64,000 nucleotides of DNA from Bacteroidales bacterium (GCA_028698995.1 JAQVVM010000013.1:19781-83780), one strand, 5' to 3'. Shown: positions 9,820 through 19,130, numbered from the stretch's first letter. The notes: a model not told the origin generated them from the sequence alone. Translations and numbers: made by a program.

Positions 9820-9908
9820 GGGGTTTCAATCTAAAATTAAAGGTAAATTTACGATTAATAAATGAAACAGCATAATATTATTTTTTATTACTTTCGCATA
9901 AAAAAACT

Positions 9909-10823
9909 ATGTCAATTGAAGTAAAGGAAATTACTAAGTTTTACGGCACACAGAAGGCTCTTGATAATGTAACTTTTAATATACATGCAGGAGAGATTGT
10001 TGGATTTTTAGGACCCAATGGTGCAGGTAAAACCACCATGATGAAAATACTTACCTGTTTTTTACCCCCCAGCAGCGGGGATGCATTTGTTAGTGGATTC
10101 AATATTTTTGAGGCACCAGAAGAGATAAAAAAACGAATTGGCTACCTCCCTGAATCCAATCCACTATATCACGAAATGTATGTTAAGGAGTATTTATCCT
10201 TTATTGCCGGCATACACAAATTGGGAAAATCAAGCAAAAGCAGGGTTTCAGAAATTATTGAAATGACCGGCCTTGAGAAAGAACAACATAAAAAAATTGG
10301 TGCCTTATCCAAAGGGTACAAACAAAGAGTAGGTCTTTCCCAAGCGCTGATTCACAATCCGGAAGTACTTATTTTGGATGAACCAACATCTGGCCTTGAT
10401 CCCAATCAGGTAGTTGACATAAGGAAACTGATTAAGAACATAGGTAAAGACAAAACAATTATGCTTTCAACTCATATAATGAGAGAAGTTGAAGCTATCT
10501 GTGACAGAGTCATCATAATTAATCAGGGAAAGATTGCAGCTGATAAATCCATAAATGAATTACAGGAACTCACCCAGCAGAAACAATATGTTGTCACATT
10601 AGAACTTGACAAAAAAATTCAGAAAAGCCTATTGATGCAAATTGATCATGTCAAAGGTGCTGAAAATGTTAAAGATAATCTATGGCGGATTACTATTGGC
10701 TCCGAGAAAGACATCAGATCAAATTTATTCAAATGGGCTGTAAATCACGATCTTACCGTTTTATCCATGTCAAAGGAAGAATTCTCTTTAGAAGAAGCTT
10801 TTCACTTTTTAACAAAAAAATAA
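9909..10823 (+). CDS. gldA: ABC transporter ATP-binding protein, GldA-like
   Basis: 304 aa. Walker A GPNGAGKT (35-42), Q-loop region PESNPLYHEM, ABC signature LSKGYKQR (133-140), Walker B LILDEP (154-159) and the H-loop STH. The C-terminal ~80 residues form the extension seen in GldA and related ATPases. Length and sequence resemble GldA, the ATPase that works with GldFG in gliding-motility and T9SS-associated functions; no permease is adjacent, so the symbol is a homology call. A weak TACTTTCG -7-like box lies 13 bp upstream of the ATG. metK follows after 87 bp. Confidence 0.8.
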   Translation: MSIEVKEITKFYGTQKALDNVTFNIHAGEIVGFLGPNGAGKTTMMKILTCFLPPSSGDAFVSGFNIFEAPEEIKKRIGYLPESNPLYHEMYVKEYLSFIAGIHKLGKSSKSRVSEIIEMTGLEKEQHKKIGALSKGYKQRVGLSQALIHNPEVLILDEPTSGLDPNQVVDIRKLIKNIGKDKTIMLSTHIMREVEAICDRVIIINQGKIAADKSINELQELTQQKQYVVTLELDKKIQKSLLMQIDHVKGAENVKDNLWRITIGSEKDIRSNLFKWAVNHDLTVLSMSKEEFSLEEAFHFLTKK

Positions 10824-10844
10824 GTATTGTATTTTTTTTTGTTG

Positions 10845-10852
10845 TAATTTTG
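10845..10852 (+). promoter_or_regulatory. Candidate -7 element (TAATTTTG) for metK
   Basis: TAATTTTG matches the Bacteroidota TAnnTTTG -7 consensus and lies 58 bp before the metK ATG, after the gldA stop. No good -33 TTTG at the usual spacing was seen, so confidence is modest. No SAM riboswitch structure is evident in this short leader. Confidence 0.35.
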
Positions 10853-10910
10853 CAGCCTGTTTAGAAAGATTACAAATAATATTAATAATAATCATAAAAA
10901 AAATTAGAAA

Positions 10911-12218
10911 ATGGCTTATTTATTTACATCAGAATCGGTATCCGAAGGTCACCCAGATAAAGTTGCCGATCAGATTTCAGACGCATTAGTTGATGAATTT
11001 TTACGCAGAGATCCTGATTCAAAAGTGGCATGTGAAACACTTGTTACAACAGGGCTTGTAGTTTGCAGCGGAGAAGTAAGGACAAATGCATACATAGATA
11101 TTCAAAACATTGCAAGACGTGTTATCAAAAACATTGGTTATACAAAATCGGATTATAAATTTGATGCAGAATCATGCGGTATCATATCCACAATTCACGA
11201 GCAATCACCGGATATCAATCAAGGTGTTGTAAGAACCAAACCTGAAGATCAGGGTGCCGGTGATCAAGGGATGATGTTTGGTTATGCGACTACCGAAATG
11301 GAAAACTTTATGCCTATTACCATTGAATTATCACATGTGCTTCTTCAGGAATTGGCAGCCATCCGACATGAAGGCAAAGTTATGACTTACCTGCGTCCTG
11401 ATGCAAAATCCCAAGTAACAGTCGCATACGATAAAGAAGGTCATCCAAGTCATATTGACACCATTGTTATTTCCACACAACATGATGATTTTGCTACTGA
11501 AGAAGAAATGCGCAGCGTTATTGAAAAAGATGTTAAACAGTATTTAATTCCACGCATACTTGAAGTAGGTACTTTACCTGAAAATGTAAAGAAACTCTTT
11601 AATGTTAGCTATCGTTTATTGGTGAATCCTACGGGAAAATTTGTTATCGGTGGACCTCACGGAGATACCGGACTTACAGGAAGAAAAATTATTGTTGACA
11701 CTTACGGAGGCAAAGGTGCCCATGGTGGAGGCGCTTTCTCAGGAAAAGACTCATCTAAAGTTGACCGTTCAGCAGCTTACGCAACCCGACATATTGCCAA
11801 GAATCTTGTGGCTGCCGGTATTGCCGAAGAAGCTCTTATTCAGGTAGCTTATGCTATTGGTGTTGCCGAACCTGTTGGTCTTTTTGTAAACACCTACGGT
11901 ACTGCAAAAGTTAAAAACCCTGATGGCTCAATCATGAAAGATTACCAGATTGCTCAACGCATCAAAGAAATCTTTGACATGAGACCTTATGCCATCATTA
12001 AACGTCTAGGACTTAAAAACCCTGTGTTTTTAAAAACAGCATCTTACGGACATTTTGGAAGAGACCCATTTACAGCAGAGACAGAAGTTTTCTACAATGA
12101 CGCAAACACTTATACAAAGGTCGTTGATGGACAAGAGAAGATTTTCAAAAAAGTGGATTACTTTGCATGGGAAAAGCTTGATTTTGTTGATACAATCAAA
12201 AAAGAATTTGGTTTATAG
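10911..12218 (+). CDS. metK: S-adenosylmethionine synthase
   Basis: 435 aa, the longer form typical of Bacteroidota. Converts methionine and ATP to SAM. Motifs: [20 protein letters not shown] at the N-terminus (catalytic His of GHPDK), the [12 protein letters not shown] loop, the [15 protein letters not shown]-loop-like segment, and [19 protein letters not shown]. All key residues appear present. This is the last intact chromosomal gene before the island. Confidence 0.97.
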   Translation: MAYLFTSESVSEGHPDKVADQISDALVDEFLRRDPDSKVACETLVTTGLVVCSGEVRTNAYIDIQNIARRVIKNIGYTKSDYKFDAESCGIISTIHEQSPDINQGVVRTKPEDQGAGDQGMMFGYATTEMENFMPITIELSHVLLQELAAIRHEGKVMTYLRPDAKSQVTVAYDKEGHPSHIDTIVISTQHDDFATEEEMRSVIEKDVKQYLIPRILEVGTLPENVKKLFNVSYRLLVNPTGKFVIGGPHGDTGLTGRKIIVDTYGGKGAHGGGAFSGKDSSKVDRSAAYATRHIAKNLVAAGIAEEALIQVAYAIGVAEPVGLFVNTYGTAKVKNPDGSIMKDYQIAQRIKEIFDMRPYAIIKRLGLKNPVFLKTASYGHFGRDPFTAETEVFYNDANTYTKVVDGQEKIFKKVDYFAWEKLDFVDTIKKEFGL

Positions 12219-12397
12219 TAAAAACAGATTCAAGAATAATAGTCCTGTTAAGCATCATATAGTCATTTGATTTAAGCTTCTTTTTGATTAAAGAAATTTA
12301 ATTGCCGAAAAAACTGCAATAAGACATTCCATGTTAAAATTGTAGAGAACGGGAAGTTTTTAAAAGTAGTGAATAGACCAGTCAATTAAAACTACAA
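12219..12397. other. Chromosome/island intergenic segment
   Basis: 179 bp, AT-rich, no ORF. Contains a small imperfect hairpin (TTCTTT...AAAGAA near 12278-12295) that might end metK transcription. By the island model this was originally the region immediately downstream of the M28 peptidase gene. Confidence 0.4.
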
Positions 12398-12516
12398 CTA
12401 AAGCATCATCCTGAAAGCAAAAAAATTACCCCTGATTTTGTGCAGAAAATTAAGTCTGTGAAATGAAATGTCATTATGCTTATCAAGCTCGAGGGTTAAG
12501 GATTTTACAAAAGCTG
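12398..12516 (-). pseudogene. Displaced 3' end of the M28 peptidase gene (left island attachment remnant)
   Basis: The minus strand encodes FVKSLTLELDKHNDISFHRL and continues to FFAFRMML plus a TAG at 12398-12400. The intact peptidase at 42804-43793 ends FVKSLTLELDKVNDISFHRL...FFALRMMM and stop. The match is in frame with a stop codon at the equivalent place, so this is a real gene end without its body. The preceding codons are absent: at 12517 the sequence becomes the primase/helicase-like gene. Expected result when an element integrates in a gene's 3' end and supplies a substitute end. Confidence 0.85.
12404..12516 (+). repeat. Left 113-bp direct repeat (attL candidate) of the 30.5-kb island
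   Basis: Aligns without gaps to 42810-42922; I count 8 mismatches in 113 bp (about 93% identity). It lies 1.6 kb from the tyrosine recombinase genes. The mismatches show the copies are not a recent exact duplication; one was probably brought in by the element. Confidence 0.85.
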
Positions 12517-14018
12517 CATATTATGAAGTACTGGGCAATCTGCCAATGGATTGCGGGTTAATGAAAATAAGTCTTCATATAATAACCCCTCAGAACCAAC
12601 AGAAGCATCGGTTAAAAGTTGACTTGTATGACAACAACAATGTTGAAAACATTTTAAACCAGATAGCAATAAAAGACAATACTGTTAATATCAATGAAGT
12701 TGAAGTCGATTTTATTGTGTTAACTGATTTATTGGAGAATCATAGGGAAAAGTTATTTAATGAAGAAGCTATAAACAGAACAAACATAGATGAAAGGAAG
12801 GAGTTGACACCTATAGCCCAAAAGCAAGCAATAGAATTCTTGAAACGTCCCAACCTGCTGGAAAGGATAGATAAATTACTGGAACAGTCTGGTATAATTG
12901 GAGAACAACAGGTTAGATTAATTCTGTTCATTATTGCATCAAGCTATAAAATGCCCTATACACTTCATGCTCTGATTCAAGGCGAAAGCGGAGGTGGCAA
13001 GACCCATTTAATTAATGCAATTTCAGAGTGTATGCCAGCAGAAGATGTTAGTAACCTGAGCCGTATAACAAGCAAGTCTTTCTATTATTACACTAATAAA
13101 GAATTAGTTAATAAACTTATATTAGTTCAGGATATTCATGGATTAGACGAGGAAGCTCAGTATGCTTTTCGCGAATTGCAATCTTCTGGCTCATTATGTT
13201 CATCAACAACAGAAAAAGACAGGTTTGGAATATTAAAATCAAAAATCAAATATGTTAAAGCTCATTTTGCATCACTTGTAACTACCTCAAATGCAGATGT
13301 TTATTATGATAATATGTCTCGCTCAATTATTCTTGGAATAGATGAAAGTATTTCACAGACAAACCAAATTATTACATATCAAAACCAAAAACTAAGCGGG
13401 ATAATTTGTGATAAAGAAGAAGAGCAAGCTAAGCAGTTGTTAAGAAACTGTATAAGGATTCTTAAACCCTGCGAAGTAATAAATCCTTACACTGAAAAAA
13501 TAATTATTCCGGTGGAAACACAAATGAAACGACGATTAAATCAGCAATTTCAGAGCTACATCGCCCAGATAACAATATTGAACCAATATCAACGCAAACG
13601 AGATGAAATAGGTCGTTTAATTACTACTCTGGACGATGTGATAAGCGCAATAGAAACTTTTTTTCCTGCATTATTTCTGAAAATTGACGAACTGAATTCA
13701 AGCACAAGACAATTTTTTGAAAGACTTAAAAAATGGGTTAAACAGCATCCTACAGGTACAAATTATAAATTTTCTGAAAGAGATGGAAGACATGGGCTAC
13801 AGATAAGCAAAACAAGTCTACATGAGCATTTTAAAATGCTAAAAGAGCTGGAGTATATTCAAGTTGTGGATGGCTCTGTAAACAGAGGTTTTAAATATCA
13901 GATTTGCTTTTGGGATGATGTCGAAAAACTAAAAACTAAGATACAAGCGGAATTGAGCAAACAGATTGCAGAAATTGCAGTTTCACTAAGTGAGAAAAGA
14001 ACACCAGAACACCAGTAA
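12468..14018 (+). CDS. Primase/helicase-type P-loop ATPase of a mobile element, apparently 5'-truncated
   Basis: 516 aa as an open frame. Walker A GESGGGKT (172-179), Walker-B-like LILVQDIHGLDE (218-228), and a winged-helix-like C-terminal region (LQISKTSLHEHFKMLKELEYI). The segment YEVLGNLPMDCGLMKISLHI resembles the junction region of CHC2/Toprim primase-helicase fusions found in Bacteroidota elements, as I recall that family; here it begins only a few codons after the attL repeat. The first ~17 codons are in the repeat itself, antisense to the peptidase remnant, so the ATG at 12468 is probably not original. The zinc-finger and Toprim parts appear to be missing. A replication or maintenance role in the element is inferred. 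Confidence 0.6.
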   Translation: MSLCLSSSRVKDFTKAAYYEVLGNLPMDCGLMKISLHIITPQNQQKHRLKVDLYDNNNVENILNQIAIKDNTVNINEVEVDFIVLTDLLENHREKLFNEEAINRTNIDERKELTPIAQKQAIEFLKRPNLLERIDKLLEQSGIIGEQQVRLILFIIASSYKMPYTLHALIQGESGGGKTHLINAISECMPAEDVSNLSRITSKSFYYYTNKELVNKLILVQDIHGLDEEAQYAFRELQSSGSLCSSTTEKDRFGILKSKIKYVKAHFASLVTTSNADVYYDNMSRSIILGIDESISQTNQIITYQNQKLSGIICDKEEEQAKQLLRNCIRILKPCEVINPYTEKIIIPVETQMKRRLNQQFQSYIAQITILNQYQRKRDEIGRLITTLDDVISAIETFFPALFLKIDELNSSTRQFFERLKKWVKQHPTGTNYKFSERDGRHGLQISKTSLHEHFKMLKELEYIQVVDGSVNRGFKYQICFWDDVEKLKTKIQAELSKQIAEIAVSLSEKRTPEHQ

Positions 14019-14084
14019 AATAGACCTATACACCGCTGGCGTTCCAGAATTCCGAGAGAGAGTATTTAAAGGAAAATAAAAAAC

Positions 14085-14993
14085 ATGAAAAATTTAGAAT
14101 TAAAACTGAAGTCAAACCAGATTGCTTTTGAAAATTTTAGGTCATTTATAAGGGCCAGAAATTATAAAGGAATAACAAGCTATACTACACCAGTTTTGGA
14201 GTTCTTAATTTGGACTGAGGCACATGGTATTAGCAGAATAATCAATATATCGCAAACGGATATGAATAATTATTTCGGATATATAACAACCAGATCTAAC
14301 AAAAGATTTAACGGCACATTAAGTGAAAGTACAATTAAAGGACACTTGATTTCTTTAAACTTATTATTTCAAATGCTTCTTGATTCCGGCGTGATAAATA
14401 AAACATTCGTTTTACCTTCTTTCAACAGAAGTGAAAACCAACATAGAAATATTTTAACTATTGAAGAAATTAAAGAATTAAAGAGTAATTGCAAAAATCC
14501 ATTGGAACTTTCAATTGTAAATATAGCCTACGGTTGTGCCTTGCGGAGAACAGAACTAGAGTGCCTAAATGCTCAGGATGTTCTTTTAAGTAAAGGTTCT
14601 CTGGTAGTACGTTCGGGTAAGAACAGCAAACGGCGTGAAGTTCCTTTGACAGATACTATAATTAAAGAGTTGAAGGACTATATTATCAATTGCAGACCTC
14701 AGTTGCTTAAACAGACAATGCAACTCGAAAAAGCTTTTTTTATTAATGCAAAAGGGCAACGGATGTCAGGCGAAATGCTTAATGATACGTTGAAATATAT
14801 TATTGATAAGTCTGGGAACAAAGAAATAATAAATAAAAACATTACACTGCATTGTCTCAGAGCTTCTATTGCAACTCACTTACAGGAAGCAGGTGCAAAT
14901 GTAGAATTTATCAGGGATTTTCTGGGACACACCGAAATTGATACAACCATGTTATATATCATCAGAAGAAAAAAACGACTAGTAATTGCATAA
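14085..14993 (+). CDS. Tyrosine recombinase/integrase with complete catalytic set
   Basis: 302 aa. N-terminal SAM-like core-binding domain (1-110) and C-terminal catalytic domain. Visible catalytic residues: R154 in GCALRRTELECLN, K179/K182 in RSGKNSKRREVPL, H256 and R259 in LHCLRASIATHL, H282 in FLGHTEIDTT, and nucleophile Y291 in MLYII. Likely the active partner for integration and excision of the island whose attL candidate is 1.6 kb away. The stop is 3 bp before the start of the second recombinase, so they are cotranscribed. Confidence 0.9.
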   Translation: MKNLELKLKSNQIAFENFRSFIRARNYKGITSYTTPVLEFLIWTEAHGISRIINISQTDMNNYFGYITTRSNKRFNGTLSESTIKGHLISLNLLFQMLLDSGVINKTFVLPSFNRSENQHRNILTIEEIKELKSNCKNPLELSIVNIAYGCALRRTELECLNAQDVLLSKGSLVVRSGKNSKRREVPLTDTIIKELKDYIINCRPQLLKQTMQLEKAFFINAKGQRMSGEMLNDTLKYIIDKSGNKEIINKNITLHCLRASIATHLQEAGANVEFIRDFLGHTEIDTTMLYIIRRKKRLVIA

Positions 14994-14996
14994 TTT

Positions 14997-15863
14997 ATGG
15001 TAAAACAAACACTTGAACAATATTTAAGAGCCAACCATACGCAAAGCACAGCAGACAACTATCTTTTTGAGATAAAAAACTTTATTGCCATTAATCCCAG
15101 AGCTAGATTTTACAAATATGGAGACTTGGTAAAATATGTTGAAGGATTGGCTGTAAGATATTCAAAAGTGCCAACGAGAGTAAGAATACTGGCTGCAGTT
15201 AAAAAATACTACGATTTTCTTTTGCACACTGGACGAAGGAACAACCATCCTTGCCGAAAGCTGAATATTAAAAGAAATAAAACTGCGATTCAGACACAAG
15301 ATTTATTTACAATAGAAGAATTACAACTATTATACTCCCGTCCCAATCGTTATAAGTATATAGATACTAGAGACAAGGTTATTATATCTTTGCTTATTCA
15401 TCAAGCTCTGACCAGTAATGAAATCACAAACTTAAACTTATCAAATGTTGATTTGGACAAGGGAACCATACACATCAAAGCTTCCCGCAAAATCTCAGGG
15501 CGTACTCTGGAACTGGATAAATCACAAATTATGTTGTTCGACACATACATAAACGAAGTTAGGCCCAAGATGAAGCGAAGCGACACCAATAGACTTATTT
15601 TAAGTAAACTTGGAAAAGGAATAAGTGTTTGCGGAATACACTCTATATTTGAACCAATGAAAGTTTTATTTCCAAATAAGAACCTCTGCCCCATAAGGAT
15701 AAGGATGTCTATTATCTCAATTTGGCTTAACGAAAAAAAGATACCTGTAGAACAAGTGATGGACATGTCAGGCCAGAAATGGCCTAGCTCAGTAATGATG
15801 TATAAGAAAATAAATGTAGAAGAACAGCGAGAACTAATAAACCGATACCATCCATTAAAATAA
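14997..15863 (+). CDS. Second tyrosine-recombinase-like protein with a degenerate active site
   Basis: 288 aa with the same two-domain layout as the upstream recombinase. The first catalytic Arg (expected in A-L-R-x-x-E) is Thr139 in HQALTSNEI. The HxxR box reads PIRIRMSII (R236 with Ile233 in the His position). The later His of G-H is Gln260 in MSGQKW. A candidate Tyr (Y269, VMMYKK) and Lys remain. The protein may be a non-catalytic partner or directionality subunit, or a subfamily with altered chemistry. Overall length and open frame argue against simple decay. Confidence 0.75.
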   Translation: MVKQTLEQYLRANHTQSTADNYLFEIKNFIAINPRARFYKYGDLVKYVEGLAVRYSKVPTRVRILAAVKKYYDFLLHTGRRNNHPCRKLNIKRNKTAIQTQDLFTIEELQLLYSRPNRYKYIDTRDKVIISLLIHQALTSNEITNLNLSNVDLDKGTIHIKASRKISGRTLELDKSQIMLFDTYINEVRPKMKRSDTNRLILSKLGKGISVCGIHSIFEPMKVLFPNKNLCPIRIRMSIISIWLNEKKIPVEQVMDMSGQKWPSSVMMYKKINVEEQRELINRYHPLK

Positions 15864-15881
15864 ATTAAGCCTCGATTATAA

Positions 15882-15910
15882 GCCCCCAGTGTAAAATTGG
15901 GAGGCTTTTT
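15882..15910 (+). terminator. Intrinsic terminator after the recombinase pair
   Basis: GCCCCCA pairs with TGGGAGGC with one bulged A, followed by TTTTT. Starts 19 bp after the second recombinase stop and separates the recombinase operon from the cassette array. Confidence 0.6.
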
Positions 15911-16023
15911 CATTCTCCAGAAAAACCTTTTCACAAAAAAATAACTAAAAAAGTTTTTGAAAGTAAATAATGTTTATATTTACTAACTCATTTTCATAGC
16001 CTAACCTCATTAAAGTCAAAGGA

Positions 16024-16956
16024 TTGAACAAGACACAAAAATATAATTTTACCCCATTTAATCCCTACAGATTTGGGTTTAATGGAAAAGAAAATGATAA
16101 TGAGATAAACGGCTGGCAAGACTATGGTGAAAGAATGTATAATAGGTTGATTGGGAGGTTTCCTACGCCTGACCCGCTGATAATTTACGGAAAGAAATAT
16201 CCTGAACTATCCCCGTATCAATTTGCAAGTAATACACCCCTCATGGCTATTGACTTAGATGGTTTGGAAGCATGGCCTGCAAATCACATGGCTTCAGAAG
16301 TTATGAGTATCAATGATTTCAGAAGATTTGCAGTTGCAGAAGTAAAAAGGTTGGGTGAGGCAGATATTAAGTTTGATTGTGCCGATTTGCCTTTGTATTT
16401 GTTTGCAAGATATCATTACGAAAGAGAAGTCGAATTGACATTTAAAAACCCGATTGGTGGAAAAACTTACAGTTCCAATGATACTTATTTCGGAAATTAT
16501 ACTGAAAAATCAGAGGAAGGGTTTAATAAATTATTTTGGGGCAATAAAGATAAAATCGGTGAAGAATACTATAATTCAAACAGAGATAATTTTCTGGGAG
16601 CACACTTGGCTGGGGTATTTACTGCTGCCAGTATTAAAGATCTTGCTTTCCCAATTTCAAGGAATGAAGTTGGCATCGGAGATTTTGGTTCTATTAATAA
16701 TCACGCAATTGTGAATATGCCTAATGCGGGTTTATACAACTCTAAATTAAATTCTTCCGATAATAATATTTTTACAGATATTCACGATCCAAGTATTGTT
16801 GTGAGCACTTCACAACCATATAGAAGTATTTGGAGAAGCACTCTTAGCATGACAGAAAATTTTCGTTTTAGTTTTTTGAAAAATTTGCCAGAAACACAGA
16901 ATATGAATAAAATGGAATCAATCAAAACAAAACCAATTCCTTTACAGAATAATTAA
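16024..16956 (+). CDS. Cassette A: RHS-core tip with putative Cys/His hydrolase-like toxin domain
   Basis: 310 aa from a TTG. Class III head (no RHS repeats), then YRFGFNGKENDNE, a degenerate core (RLIGRFPTPDPL) and SPYQFASNTPLMAIDLDGLE to residue ~82. The C-terminal ~225 residues are variable. FDCADLPLYLF (C119) and a later NNHAIV (H227) could form a Cys/His pair as in papain-like or NlpC-like hydrolases; this is inference only. Homology with the B and M heads continues a few codons 5' of the TTG to an in-frame stop, so the true start is uncertain. It is the only plus-strand cassette; its partner gene follows 6 bp after the stop. Confidence 0.65.
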   Translation: MNKTQKYNFTPFNPYRFGFNGKENDNEINGWQDYGERMYNRLIGRFPTPDPLIIYGKKYPELSPYQFASNTPLMAIDLDGLEAWPANHMASEVMSINDFRRFAVAEVKRLGEADIKFDCADLPLYLFARYHYEREVELTFKNPIGGKTYSSNDTYFGNYTEKSEEGFNKLFWGNKDKIGEEYYNSNRDNFLGAHLAGVFTAASIKDLAFPISRNEVGIGDFGSINNHAIVNMPNAGLYNSKLNSSDNNIFTDIHDPSIVVSTSQPYRSIWRSTLSMTENFRFSFLKNLPETQNMNKMESIKTKPIPLQNN

Positions 16957-16962
16957 TTTTAA

Positions 16963-17460
16963 ATGAGAAGTAGTTTTATTATTTTACTATTATATTTTTT
17001 TCCTTATATTCTATTATCCCAAACAGTTGAAGATTTAGCTGTTGATTCAATTGTGATAGGAAAATATAAAAACGGTTTCATAAAAAATATTATACCCATG
17101 AAAAACGGTGTTATAAACGGATGGGAATATCAATTTTATGATTTTGGAGCGATATGTTCCAAATCATTTTTTTTAAATGGAGTAGAAAATGGAGTTAGAC
17201 AAATTTTTGGCAGTACAAATAGACTTCAACAGGAAATTGAATTTAATAACGGAAAAATTATTTGGAGCCGGAATTACAATTTTGATGGTGCATTGTTAAC
17301 TGAGGTTAATTATATTGATTCTTTGAATTACGATTACATTATATATCAACCCCGAGGTATAAAAGTTGAAGGGGCCTATGAAAAAGGTTCCTATAGAAAC
17401 GGAAAGCCCGAGAGCAAGCAGTATTTCAATAAATGTGGTGAACTTATTTCGCCAGAATAA
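16963..17460 (+). CDS. Cassette A partner: exported MORN/YwqK-like repeat protein (putative immunity)
   Basis: 165 aa with a signal peptide (1-20, ending LLSQ). The mature part has repeated G-x-x-x-N-G units (GKYKNGF, MKNGVINGWEYQFYD, GVENGVRQ, GSYRNGKPE), resembling the MORN-like repeats of YwqK-family proteins, which are known partners of polymorphic toxins in some systems. It follows cassette A's tip by 6 bp, the standard toxin-immunity order. It converges on the cassette B partner gene, with a copy of the boundary motif in between. Confidence 0.6.
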   Translation: MRSSFIILLLYFFPYILLSQTVEDLAVDSIVIGKYKNGFIKNIIPMKNGVINGWEYQFYDFGAICSKSFFLNGVENGVRQIFGSTNRLQQEIEFNNGKIIWSRNYNFDGALLTEVNYIDSLNYDYIIYQPRGIKVEGAYEKGSYRNGKPESKQYFNKCGELISPE

Positions 17461-17470
17461 TTTTTTATTT

Positions 17471-17496
17471 TTTACAGTTTGATTTAGAACGTGTAT
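17471..17496 (-). repeat. Cassette boundary motif, copy 1
   Basis: Matches the minus-strand consensus GTTCTAAACCAAACTGTAAA with one change (AAATC for AAACC). It lies 10 bp downstream of the cassette B partner gene; no RHS head follows because the inverted cassette A occupies that side. Confidence 0.65.
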
Positions 17497-17505
17497 GCAA
17501 AGTTT

Positions 17506-18105
17506 TTATCCTTTTATAAAAAATCTATATGAAAATAATTCCCAATTATTATTTTCGTCTTTTTTAAAAATAAAAAATAAATTACATAAAGTGTTGTTGT
17601 AGGTAGTATATGTCGCATACAATAAAGCGTAATCTTGTTCATTATAGAGTACATTAGTAAAATGCAGTCGATGTACATTATTTCTAATATTTTCTCGCCA
17701 CCAAAGTTCAAAATTATCAATTACATTAAAATTACTACAGTTGAATTCACTAATATTATATCTGCTTTTAAAATTGAGAAAACATATATTTTGTTTCTCT
17801 AGTTCCTTTTGCCATAATTTTTCATGTTCATAATAAAAGAAACTTTCAAGATTAACTTCTTTAAAATTTTCTTGGTGCCAAACACTCTTTTCTATGTAAA
17901 CATCTTCTTTAATAATTTTTTTGTAAAACTTTGTGTTAACACCTCCTGTAGATACAAAAAATGAATTTGTATCTGTAAATATTTCAATAGCTTTTGTTAT
18001 AAACAAACAATATTCCTTTTCTTCATTCTGTCCATAAGAATGAGTTGAAGAAAACATCAATAAAACACTAATAAAATAAAAGCAAACTGATTGTCTATTC
18101 CTCAT
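17506..18105 (-). CDS. Cassette B partner: exported putative immunity protein
   Basis: 199 aa with a signal peptide (1-26, ending HSYG-QNEE). No known family recognised. The C-terminal pattern (YALLYATYTTYNN...LFFIFKKDENNNWELFSYRFF) is shared with the partner genes of cassettes G and L, whose toxins are homologous to B's. That co-occurrence supports a specific toxin-immunity relation. It begins 4 bp after the cassette B tip stop. Confidence 0.6.
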   Translation of the reverse strand: MRNRQSVCFYFISVLLMFSSTHSYGQNEEKEYCLFITKAIEIFTDTNSFFVSTGGVNTKFYKKIIKEDVYIEKSVWHQENFKEVNLESFFYYEHEKLWQKELEKQNICFLNFKSRYNISEFNCSNFNVIDNFELWWRENIRNNVHRLHFTNVLYNEQDYALLYATYTTYNNTLCNLFFIFKKDENNNWELFSYRFFIKG

Positions 18106-18109
18106 TTTA

Positions 18110-18997
18110 TTAATGTTTTTCTTCTATCAATTCACTTCCTATTGCAGGACGGTTAAAACCTGTTGGAATATTTTCTGTACCAGGATAATTACGCCCCTCT
18201 TTTATATCGTTTTTTGTTGCTTCTTGAAAAAATATTTTACCACTAGAACCAATACTAAATCTCAAACCAAATCCAAATACAGACGGATCTTCCCCCCTGT
18301 GTCCAACAGGAGACCATGGCCAATTTTGTTTTCCTGCTCTATTTGTTTCGGGTAAATCTGAGTCACCTGTACTTAAACCTTCATTTCTTCTTTTATCACC
18401 AATATGGGAGTACTCATCAAGAATAACTAATGCAATCCCAAATGCTTGCTCATAAGTATCAAGATCTTCAAATGTGAGGTTTTTAATTATTTCGACCCCT
18501 ATTTCCATCATTTCAGAACCTGCATTTGCTCGACTTCCCTCCATAAATTTGATTACTGGTCCATCCCCATCATTTTTCAAATCTTTTAGTATTTCATCTC
18601 TACTTAATTTTGTAGTATTTATTAATGCCTGCATGGCATTCTCGTTAGATTCAACTAATGACTGAATATTATTTAGTATGTTTACAAAACTTTGTAGTTG
18701 CTGTTCTGTTACACCCCATTCTCTCAATTGCTCTTCTGAAAACTCAAGCTTAAATTTACCGTCAACATCAATGTATAAAATCGGAGAATTTCCAGAAAAA
18801 ATATAATTGCTCTCAGATGGAAATGCACTAAATAAAGGGTCTATTGATAAAAACCTCCCCAACCTACTATCATATATCCTCGCCCCAAAGTCATAGCTGT
18901 TTCCACTGCCTTTAAACTCGTTATCGGCTTCCATGCCATTAAACCCAAATCTGTAGGGATTAAGTGGGGTTTTTATATATGATGGTGTTCTATTCAA
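18110..18997 (-). CDS. Cassette B: RHS-core tip with HExxH-like domain carrying Asp in the first His position (DEYSH)
   Basis: 295 aa from a TTG; class III head (MNRTPSYIK), RHS core YRFGFNGMEADNE through SNYIFSGNSPILYIDVDGK (to ~80). The payload (81-295) is homologous to those of cassettes G and L: helical N-part, then ILDEYSHIGD at 192-201 and a later GHRGEDPSVFGFG. G has HEYGH at the corresponding place, so B lacks the first zinc ligand of a canonical HExxH. The core and the first ~55 payload residues are nearly identical to cassette L, but the head differs. The start codon is uncertain because homology extends upstream of the TTG. Confidence 0.65.
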   Translation of the reverse strand: MNRTPSYIKTPLNPYRFGFNGMEADNEFKGSGNSYDFGARIYDSRLGRFLSIDPLFSAFPSESNYIFSGNSPILYIDVDGKFKLEFSEEQLREWGVTEQQLQSFVNILNNIQSLVESNENAMQALINTTKLSRDEILKDLKNDGDGPVIKFMEGSRANAGSEMMEIGVEIIKNLTFEDLDTYEQAFGIALVILDEYSHIGDKRRNEGLSTGDSDLPETNRAGKQNWPWSPVGHRGEDPSVFGFGLRFSIGSSGKIFFQEATKNDIKEGRNYPGTENIPTGFNRPAIGSELIEEKH

Positions 18998-19098
18998 AAC
19001 TTTGATATTTAGTGGTTTAACCTATGTTTTTTGAAAATCATTTTTTGTTTAAATTGCCTAAATATGGTGTTTTTTGAACTGTGAGGAGCATGGGGAAG

Positions 19099-19126
19099 TT
19101 TTTTTACAATTGCTTTAGAACTTGCA
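19099..19126 (-). repeat. Cassette boundary motif, copy 2 (divergent)
   Basis: Minus-strand TGCAAGTTCTAAAGCAATTG then TAAAAA; about 6 mismatches to consensus. Sits 5 bp after the cassette C partner stop and ~100 bp before the class III head of B. Confidence 0.5.
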
Positions 19127-19130
19127 ATTT

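Noticed and set aside
10824..10910. SAM riboswitch upstream of metK
   Set aside because: The leader is only 87 bp, AT-rich, and shows none of the paired elements expected of known SAM riboswitch classes.
15401..15934. 177-aa ORF antisense to the second recombinase
   Set aside because: The plus-strand recombinase frame explains the conservation; the antisense protein has no recognisable signal.
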